64,000 nucleotides of DNA, from assembly GCA_001692895.1 (NCBI GenBank), contig KV748208.1:1302001-1366000 (forward strand), given 5' to 3'. A program made the translations under genes and the position numbers. The DNA comes from Cenococcum geophilum 1.58. Its lineage: Eukaryota > Ascomycota > Dothideomycetes > Gloniales > Gloniaceae. The first letter of the stretch is position 1. Each line of letters starts with the position of its first letter. Below, piece by piece: positions 57,250-64,000 of the stretch. The notes under the pieces were generated by a model. That model was not told the origin of the DNA. It did no database searches and saw only the letters and a list, made by a program, of their open reading frames with translations.

Positions 57250-59944
57250 TAGGGGCGCTTTAATTAAGAGGTTATCTAAGAACTAGTAAGTCTTCTATAG
57301 CTTATAGCTCTTAAAGGTAGTTCGCCAGAGTCTTTAGTTAGTTAATTTATATAAGCTCTCCCTCTATAGCAGTAGGAAGAACACTCTATATTTCCTTTTT
57401 AACAGCTATATCGCTAATCGCTATATTCTTACTTACACCCACAGCTAGTAGGTCGCGCAGTTATTAGATAAGCTTTTACTATTATAGAAAGCGGTATAAC
57501 TTTACTAATACTTATAGAGATCTAAGCATTATAAGTCTCTCTTAGTTTAATTAACTCGCTGCTAAGGAAGGGCTCTTTAACGATTCTATACTAAGTACGA
57601 ATTTTATAGTAGCTACGGTTTTAAATCTTATATATACAGCTAGGTATATAAGAGATCTTAGTGGCCTTTTAAAGCTTTTTAGGAATTAGAAAAAGGACGA
57701 AGTCGCCTACATTAAATATAGTAATAGAATGCTGCGTATTATACTTCTTTTTTATCCATTCTTAAGAGCGAGCCAATTACTATCGAACTCTCTTGTAAAT
57801 ATTTAATATATTGTAAAGGGAGCACGACCCTACGGAAGGCCTCTACAGCCGCAGTTCCTTTTAGCGCTCCTCTAGCTTTTTTAACACCCGCTGCTTAAGC
57901 TCTCGCTATGGTAGAATTGCGTATATAGGATCGTTAGAGTTCTTAATTGCCTAAACTAAGTTATGCCTATAGGCAGGCTTAGCAATATTATAATACTTAC
58001 TAAGATCTGTAGGTGGAACGCTAGCTCTACTAGCTTCGCGATAGAGTTATACTTATAAAGCTTTAATTTAAACGGCAAGATCGTCTATAAAATAACCTTT
58101 AGGGGTATAGTAGGAGTCCTCCGGATCTTTAATCCAGTTGTTTAAATATAGTTCCTCCTGCTACCAAATAGATTGTAGAGCTCTCTTAGTACGTTAAAGA
58201 TCGGTAGTACGCTTAGCACTTACTGCTGTTAAGGCTGCAGCCTCTCTATCTATTGCTTCTATTATCTCGTAATATAGTTACATTCTAGCTTCTTAGCTTA
58301 GTGTAAAAAAGCCTTCCGGTAGAGGCGGAGGCTGCCTAAATCCACTTAATCCTAATAACTGTATAGTATGCTAAATTTGTCGCGTTTGAATTAAGACTAG
58401 TAAGCAATTATAAAAGAGGCAATCGTCGTTAGATAAAGTATAGTTTGGAGGAGTTACCTGCCTCTAGTCTCCCTTAGCTAAATTGTCGTCGTTATTATTA
58501 TTAAATTAATCACGATCGCCTGCGGAGCTAGTTCCTAAGTTTGGAATAATACTATTAAAATTGCTGTCTTTATCAGTAGAAGATTCGCCGGAGGCTAAGA
58601 TCCAATGACTGTTATCTTCTATATTAGAAGACACATTATAAGCCTTATTAGCAGCAGTAAGGGCGCTAGAAGCAATGGATTAATTATCCTTAGTCGCGCT
58701 CTTACTTAGCGGCCTCCCGCTTATTACTATTCTTATTTAGTTAAGGACCTAAAACTTCCTTATTGCCATCTAGATCCTTATAATTAAATTTGGCGTCACT
58801 AATATCGAATAAAGGCTCCGCTATAGCCTAGTAGGCAGGTAGCAGTAAAGCAGAGGCCTAAGGATCTCTCCCATATAGGCAACGAAACGGCGTATAGCCA
58901 ATTAACTCATGGTAGGTACGATTAATTAAGGCCGCAATGAGTAAGTAAGCCGCTGCCTATTACGAAGTTCCTATAACTTACTTTACTGTATAAAGCTTCT
59001 TCTTTATAAAGCCGTTAGCCTACTCTATAAGGCCTTACAATTGCGGGTAACGGGGACGGCTATTAATAACTTTAACTCTATAATAACAAAGTAGAATAAA
59101 AAGGGCGCCTTTAAATTCTAAACTATTATTACTCTGCCAAATACGAGGGTGAACACTATGGTAATATAGCCATTGTAAAATAGCAGCGGCGACTTCCTTA
59201 GCAGTCTTCTGCTTAAGAGGATAAAGGGCGTAGTATTTACTAAAATAATCGCATATCTATAGAATCCATTTATATTCGCCGTCTGGCTTGGAGCGTATAT
59301 TAATTAGATCGCCCTAAATACGGTTAAAAGGAGCTGATAAGACAATTATATTAAGCGGAGGCTTTGTAGTAAAGGCTGCTTTTCTATAAGAATATTAGTG
59401 ATATACCTTTAAATTTAGAATTTTTAACTTACTCCTTACAGATCCAACAGTAATTAATTAGCTAGTTAACTTTAATATTTCTTATACCGTAATACTCTGT
59501 CGCAATTATATAGTACGTCTTCTTCTACCCTAAGTATTTAATATACTTGCTTATAATTACATTATAAATCTCTGGCTTAGGAATCACCTTTAAAGCCTTT
59601 TTATTGGCGCCTAATAGGCGCCTCTAGAGGCCTTGTAGATCTAGGTAAACATCTTCCCTTATAAACTACCGGAGGTTGGCCTTTAATTTGGCGTTGCGTT
59701 CTGCCTATATACGAGCTTTATAATCTAGATTGGCAAGCTAGGAAATAAGGTCGTTATATTTATATTAAAAGACTCGCTTTATAGAGTTCTTCCTAGTTTC
59801 TTCTAGATACTTTATAAAGGTAGGCTTTACTATAACTGAGAAGGTAGGAATAGCTTAGGCGGCGTTATAGAACCCAGATGTAGTAGAAGGTAAGGTAGTA
59901 TTAGATGCGGAGGTAGGTGTGGGGTTAAGCGCGGAGGCCGACAT
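57250..59944 (-). pseudogene. Ginger-like transposase with integrase core and Cys-rich tail
   Basis: A likely start is the ATG at 59944 (MSASALNPTPTSASNTT). An N-terminal helical part leads to an integrase-type finger ending YCWICKE near 59449-59432. After at least one frameshift between 59449 and 59334 comes the catalytic core: FNRIQGDLINI (first Asp, about 59308), IWQSNNSLEFKG near 59145-59108 (second Asp mutated to Asn) and RPRYPQLQGLIEQANG near 59070-59025 (Glu kept). An acidic linker follows (about 58700-58400), then a C-terminal module with FNVGDFVLFLIP near 57720. A cysteine-rich end near 57460-57365 reads CGCKREYSD..YSC..GNIECSSYC. In-frame TAG/TAA stops make it inactive. The architecture resembles Ginger transposases and their domesticated relatives. 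Confidence 0.75.
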
Positions 59945-60466
59945 CGCTATTGCTGTTAGATTTAACCCGGCAATTAAGTTAAATATATATTTAGAACTTA
60001 TAGAGAAGGCCTGCATATTATTAAGGGTCTAATTAAGTTGTAGATAAGGTGGTGGCTAAAGAGCAATTAATGAGAATTTTTTAAAGTTCGTTGCAAAGTT
60101 TAAAGTTTAAGTTCGATGCCCCTAAGCTAAGCCTAATTAGGCAATTACTAAGCAAAATTAACACCATAAGGGGCTTACGAGAGCTCTCTAAAAAATGCTT
60201 ATAGTTAATTGCGAAATATTATTCGACCACCAAATATACACTTATTAAGTAGATCTTTTGGCGACGTCGTATAGGCGTCGCAGGCGCAATTTAGGGTTAC
60301 TATAGGCCTTATGCGATAACTATTTACCAATAAAATCTAAAGGTGAAATAAAAATTAAGCATATAGCGCAACTATTTTAAATAGCTTCGCGATTGGCGGT
60401 GTAGATGCAGCATTAGTGAGCCTTAACTGGGCTATACCGTCTTGTAATTGGCCTAATCTTTAAAAG

Positions 60467-60606
60467 ATCTATTCCGGAATAAAGCAATTAATCCGGAATA
60501 AAGCAGCTCAAAGCGATACACGATTTGTTCCTCTTTAAGGACAATCTATTCCGGAATGAGGCAGAAATATTCCGGAATAAGGCGTGTACCGGTATTGGGC
60601 AGAACA
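60467..60606. repeat. right 140-bp terminal inverted repeat
   Basis: It is the reverse complement of 55401-55540 with a few transitions, ending GGGCAGAACA, followed by GGTAC. Copies of the ATTCCGGAAT motif are intact here. Confidence 0.92.
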
Positions 60607-60611
60607 GGTAC

Positions 60612-61240
60612 GCCTATCTTAGATTTTGCTAATTAAGGGTAAAGGATATCTATCCTTTTACGTAATATTGTTGTCACGGAACGAGGTCAGGAAGCTCTGT
60701 GAACGTCGTAGCATTGACTATGGTACACGACAGGATATTGCACGAAGGTGCAAAGAGGTGCGAAGGGACTAGCACTCTATATACTGTGGGGTGCCAAGGC
60801 TCGCTAAGGGCCGCCAGGCCGGAATCCGTGACAATTGTTTAACTATTTATAGTTAATATATAGCCTAGGTTTTCCGTTCTTCTTTAGTATAAATAGTACT
60901 AAATACCCCACTAATAACTGCGATAGTCTAATATATCCCTTCTATAGATTTTCCTAGATAAACTCCTTAAGTGCTTTTAACTCTTCTTTAGTTAGTTTAT
61001 AGATTAAAAAGAACTTAGGACTAGTTCCCGGTTTTAATTATATCTTATAGTCCTATGCTATATATTTTACTAGCTTTTTACTTTCTAGGCTCTATAGCTT
61101 CTTGCTATATTTATAATATCTCTTTAGCATATAACTTAAGCCTTACTTAGTCTCCTTATATATCGCTCTAACTTAGTACTATTATATTTTATAGTGATAT
61201 TAATCTCTACGCGATTAGTTAGCGCTATCTTATATAGTAG
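60612..61240 (-). pseudogene. family A relative: RT start and protease-linker remnant
   Basis: The RT N-terminal part (about 60960-60612, minus strand, interrupted by a solo LTR) is followed upstream by the protease-RT linker (about 61130-60960). The similarity fades at about 61190-61240. Ordinary composition begins there, so the 5' half of this element was lost at this junction. Confidence 0.75.
60672..60833. repeat. 162-bp solo LTR, not RIP-mutated
   Basis: TGTCACGGAACGAGG...GGAATCCGTGACA is flanked by a perfect ATTGT duplication (60667-60671 and 60834-60838). Removing it restores the RT sequence of the host. Termini are TG...CA with 9-bp inverted ends. Base composition is balanced and CpA and TpG are frequent, in contrast to the host. 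It is either a solo LTR left by recombination between paired LTRs or a short non-autonomous element. Confidence 0.85.
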
Positions 61241-61684
61241 ATATCCCTTGACACGGCAATTTGCGTCCAACGAGATGGTGGCCCGTGCCCATACTCGGTG
61301 AGCAATGGGCGTGCCAATCGTCAAAATGGAGAGGTTCGAATTTGGGTAATGGCTAGGGCTTATGGCAGGGTTTTTTTGCAATCCGATTTGGAGGAACATT
61401 GTATTGGGTCTTCTAAACAAGGTCTGCATCAATTCTAGTACGATTGGAAGGCATGGCGGTAGTGGAATTGATGATTGAATTCTATATAGATGCAAGCGTA
61501 GTTTTAGAAACAGTGTTTGCGCACAGACCACCTTCTCGTTGGACGCTGGCGTGTCAAGGGATAATAGTATACGCGCTGCCGCAATCGAGGATTAGGCAGG
61601 GAGGACTTTTTTATATACACTTAAAACCCTAATACTCTATGGTAAGCACCAATCAGCAGCTGGATCAGCGGGCGGCCCTTAATA

Positions 61685-61730
61685 CGAGTATGTCCACAGC
61701 TTGGCGCTGGTGGTGCTGTGGATATACTCG
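61685..61730. repeat. 16-bp inverted repeat with 14-nt loop
   Basis: CGAGTATGTCCACAGC at 61685-61700 pairs with GCTGTGGATATACTCG at 61715-61730 with one mismatch. It is a possible hairpin or dyad-symmetric protein site upstream of the importin beta gene. Confidence 0.85.
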
Positions 61731-61768
61731 AATATGCGCTGGGTGGCTGGCTAAACACGTGACTTTTA

Positions 61769-61786
61769 GCTGATCGAGCGATCAGC
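61769..61786. repeat. short palindrome GCTGATCG-AG-CGATCAGC
   Basis: It has 8-bp arms and a 2-nt spacer and lies near the CACGTG hexamer at 61756-61761. Confidence 0.8.
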
Positions 61787-62299
61787 CAAGCCTTGAATAC
61801 CACAGAATTCTATCGACCATATGCACAAGGCCTGCTCGCCAGTGTGGCATACAATGGCAGTTGCTGCTAACTATTCATTCGGAACTGTAGGGGAGCATCA
61901 CAATTCACCTTCACCGTAATACTCGGCAGCAAGGAAAAATCCTATTCACAGCTGCTCGGGCTCAGAATCACCTGGTGGGTTTGAGGATTGGTGAAGCATC
62001 GTTGCAAGCGAGCCAATCCAAGTGCTGTCGACCAGCTTCTCTGCTGCTCTCCAACCAACCTCACCAGCCGCTGCCTTGACGTCGATCCACTCCAGAATAT
62101 TCCAACTCGGCCGTGTGTGCAGTTTGCCTCCGCCCACAGCGATAAGACAGCAAGCCTTTGTGCCTGGAAGGAAAACTGCCTTGGCGTGCATCTTTTCGGG
62201 AAACAGGCATCCCTACAATTCACGTGTTTAGGCCCTTTCGACGTTCGACTTTCGCTTCAAATTCCCTCCGTACACGCTCTCCCACAAGATTCTCCATAA

Positions 62300-62410
62300 G
62301 CACACCTCTCTCCATTACAGACCCGCCCTTCATATCATTACAACCCTTGATACGCCTTCTCTGCTCGCTCTACACCACTCCTTTACCTTCTAACCCACCC
62401 TCCTACCATC
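62300..62410 (+). promoter_or_regulatory. pyrimidine-rich leader of importin beta
   Basis: The sequence just before the start codon is rich in C and T (CACCACTCCTTTACC, CCCACCCTCC) and lacks a clear TATA box, typical of the core promoter and 5' untranslated region of constitutively expressed fungal genes. The start context is CCATCATGG. Confidence 0.5.
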
Positions 62411-64000
62411 ATGGATGTTAACCAGGTGTTGGAGGGGACACTCTCTCCCGGTGCGTCCTGGAATCCGCTAGCCCCTTGACCGATTTACCGGCTTTTGCTG
62501 ATTCCTTATAGACGCTACAATCCGTCAGAATGCCGAATTGCAGCTTACGCAGGCCGCCGAAGCCGATTTCGTGAGTCTACCTAGTCCGGAAGGCTACACC
62601 GTGCACAAATTCAAAGCCGGCTCACTGACACACTCTGTCCTACTGTAGTCCGGATATCTCACTACCCTCGCCCAAGAACTTGCCAACGAACGAGCACAAT
62701 CTCACATTAGAACAGCCGCTGCTCTCGCACTCAAGAACGCCTTCTCAGCACGCGAACACGCTCGGTTACGTCAGGTCCAGGACCGATGGCTCACACAAGT
62801 AGATCCCAACATCAAGACGCAGGTCAAGGCACTCGCGCTGAAGACGCTTTCGTCAAATGATTCACGGGCCGGCCATGCGTCGGCGCAGTTTATTGCCTCC
62901 ATTGCTGCTATTGAGATACCCCGTAATATATGGCCGGAGCTTATGCAAACACTGGTAAACAATGTCGGAGAAGGCGCAGACCATCAAAAGCAAGCATCTC
63001 TAACAACTATCGGTTTTATTTGCGATACCGATGAGGCGGAACTACGGGATAGCCTTGCGCAACACTCCAACGCCATTCTCACTGCCGTCGTTCAGGGAGC
63101 GCGAAAAGAAGAGACCAACGATAACGTGCGAAACGCGGCCATCTCAGCTCTTAGTGACTCTCTTGAATTCGTCCGGACCAATTTTGAGAATGAAGGGGAA
63201 CGCAACTACATTATGCAAGTTATATGCGAGGCCACGCAAGCCACCGACAACCGTATCCAACAAGGCGCATACGGGTGTTTGAACAGAATCATGGGCTTGT
63301 ACTACGATAAGATGCGATTCTACATGGAGAAAGCTCTTTTCGGTCTTACAATTCAGGGTATGAAGAGCGAAGAAGAGGACGTCGCTAAACTTGCGGTGGA
63401 ATTCTGGTGCACTGTCTGTGAGGAAGAGATCTCAATTGAGGATGATAACACACAGGTGCGTAGACATCATGAGAGGTTTCACCTATTTGAATACCCCTAT
63501 GGCTATAGACTTAAAGTACTAATACGACAGCAGGCTCAAGCAGAGGGATCTACCGAGTTGAGGGAATATTTCAACTTTGCTCGGGTAGCAACACAAGAAG
63601 TTGTGCCAGTCCTGCTCGAACTCCTTGCAAAACAGGATGAAGATGCTGCAGATGATGAATACAATATCTCGCGCGCCGCGTATCAGTGCTTGCAGCTCTG
63701 GGCGCAAACTGTTGGCAGTGCCGTCGTTCCACCCGTTCTTGCGTTCGTGGAGAAGAACCTTCGATCAGAAGATTGGCATTTTCGTGACGCAGCAGTCTCT
63801 GCTTTCGGTGCCATTATGGAGGGTCCTGAGGAGAAAATCCTAGATCCTCTTGTCAAGCAAGCTCTACCTGTGTTGATTGGAATGATGGATGACCAGGTCA
63901 TTCAAGTAAAGGATTCTGCTGCTTACGCTCTGGGCCGCATCTGCGAGGCTTCGTCTGAGTCTATTGATGCTCAGAGTCATCTTTCACCTTTAATCTCCGC
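62411..64000 (+). CDS. KAP95: importin subunit beta-1 (karyopherin beta, KAP95-like), 5' part
   Basis: Importin beta carries importin-alpha-bound cargo through the nuclear pore; it binds FG nucleoporins and releases cargo on RanGTP. Exons: 62411-62450, 62512-62570, 62649-63455, and 63534 (or 63531) to the window edge, giving 457 complete residues of a family usually near 860-880. The start MDVNQVLEGTLSPDATIRQN matches the usual fungal N-terminus, followed by the importin-beta N-terminal domain and HEAT repeats. Hallmark blocks are IEIPRNIWPELM at about 121-132, WHFRDAAVSAFGAIMEGP at about 383-400 and IQVKDSAAYALGRICE from about 425. There are no stops and no RIP signs. Function of this family is essential, so the frame is expected to continue past 64000. 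Confidence 0.97.
62451..62511 (+). other. intron 1 of importin beta (61 nt)
   Basis: GTGCGT...TAG with a branch-like TGCTGAT about ten bases before the acceptor. It splits codon 14 (G|AC, Asp). Confidence 0.92.
62571..62648 (+). other. intron 2 of importin beta (78 nt)
   Basis: GTGAGT...TAG with a CACTGAC branch-like motif near 62624-62630. It lies between codons 33 (Phe) and 34 (Ser). Confidence 0.92.
63456..63533 (+). other. intron 3 of importin beta with tandem CAGCAG acceptor
   Basis: The donor is GTGCGT at 63456 and a strong TACTAAT branch site lies at 63517-63523. The acceptor is CAGCAG (63528-63533), so splicing at 63530 or 63533 adds or omits one Gln. The 63533 site gives DNTQAQAEG, which fits my recollection of fungal homologues better. 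Confidence 0.85.

Larger units (their letters stand above)
55401..60606 (-). mobile_element. Ginger-like integrase-type DNA transposon, minus strand
   Basis: The 5206-bp element has 140-bp terminal inverted repeats (55401-55540 and 60467-60606) starting TGTTCTGCCC. It is flanked by a perfect 5-bp duplication GGTAC (55396-55400 and 60607-60611). Removing it restores the RT frame of the host element. It encodes one large minus-strand protein with a retroviral-type integrase core and a cysteine-rich tail, and no reverse transcriptase. Inverted termini plus a gypsy-like integrase fit Ginger/GIN-type cut-and-paste elements, with TG...CA ends as in LTR elements. A 1-kb insertion sits at 56147-57165. 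RIP damage is moderate. Confidence 0.8.
44738..61240 (-). mobile_element. 5'-truncated minus-strand family A relative, host of four nested insertions
   Basis: The 3' LTR (44738-45162) is at the left. Then, on the minus strand read leftward from 61240, come protease-linker (about 61200-60839), RT (60671-60612, 55400-55070 and left of 48677), RNase H (about 48420-48080), integrase (about 47900-47200), GPY/F module (about 46480-46150) and chromodomain (about 46050-45900). The sequence is alignable to family A but much more diverged. Everything upstream of the protease, including gag and the 5' LTR, is missing, and ordinary DNA starts at about 61241. Nested insertions are at about 46497-47140, 48678-55064, 55401-60606 and 60672-60833. 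Confidence 0.85.
61241..62299. other. ordinary intergenic DNA upstream of importin beta
   Basis: Composition is balanced and there is no RIP signature. No coding gene is recognised. It contains two inverted repeats (61685-61730 and 61769-61786) and a CACGTG hexamer at 61756-61761, a possible bHLH or bZIP site. Short overlapping frames on both strands at 61942-62299 have no recognisable domains and are read as chance. Confidence 0.6.

Noticed and set aside
61136-61531. Minus-strand 131-codon frame across the edge of the AT-rich block
   Set aside because: It spans the junction of the truncated retroelement and ordinary DNA, so it is a chance fusion without a domain.
61942-62421. Several overlapping frames upstream of importin beta
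   Set aside because: They occupy both strands in the promoter/leader area, have no domains, and one overlaps the importin beta start in another frame.
1-64000. CRISPR arrays, rRNA or tRNA genes
   Set aside because: No regularly spaced direct repeats with unique spacers and no rRNA or tRNA signatures were seen on either strand.

Overview
The window comes from a filamentous ascomycete (Pezizomycotina-type) genome. It holds one clear host gene, on the right: the 5' half of the karyopherin beta-1 / importin beta gene (KAP95-like), with three short spliceosomal introns. Two stretches of ordinary base composition (1-2371 and about 61241-64000) flank about 59 kb of extremely AT-rich, repeat-derived DNA. 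In that block CpA and TpG are scarce and TpA is very common, and old coding frames are broken mainly by TAG and TAA at former CAG, CAA and TGG codons. This is the signature of repeat-induced point mutation (RIP). No intact host gene is visible inside the block. The short open frames there are chance survivors in dead transposons.

Layout from left to right: non-coding DNA (1-2371); 3' end of a Ty3/gypsy chromovirus, family A (2372-4193); a truncated minus-strand LTR element with gag and 5' LTR (4194-5771); part of a minus-strand LINE ORF2 endonuclease (5772-6380); a complete minus-strand family A element (6381-42167); the rest of the same LINE (42168 to about 43850); unassigned AT-rich DNA (about 43850-44737); a second, 5'-truncated family A relative on the minus strand (44738 to about 61240); then ordinary DNA and the importin beta gene. 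The 36-kb element at 6381-42167 was entered by three further LTR retrotransposons: family A copy 1 (8270-16973, TSD TCTAA), a different chromovirus with 217-bp LTRs (21823-30720, TSD TTAGG) and family A copy 4 (31913-42055, TSD CTCGT). Copy 1 carries a 668-bp Harbinger-like DNA element. Copy 4 carries a 2.1-kb LINE derivative that encodes only ORF1. The element at 44738-61240 was entered by an AAT-tailed insertion, a Ty1/copia element (48678-55064, TSD CTTAG), an integrase-type DNA transposon with 140-bp inverted repeats (55401-60606, TSD GGTAC) and a 162-bp solo LTR (60672-60833, TSD ATTGT). The DNA transposon itself holds a 1-kb insertion.

Most of these boundaries were fixed by matching LTR pairs, terminal motifs and target-site duplications read directly from the sequence, so the insertion order can be reconstructed. 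The most interesting signals are a reading frame antisense to family A, kept between the chromodomain and the 3' LTR in five diverged copies; the Ginger-like integrase-type DNA transposon; and small insertions that escaped RIP inside heavily mutated hosts. A large nested chromovirus block of this kind fits an AT-isochore or (peri)centromeric heterochromatin, but the sequence alone cannot decide between these.
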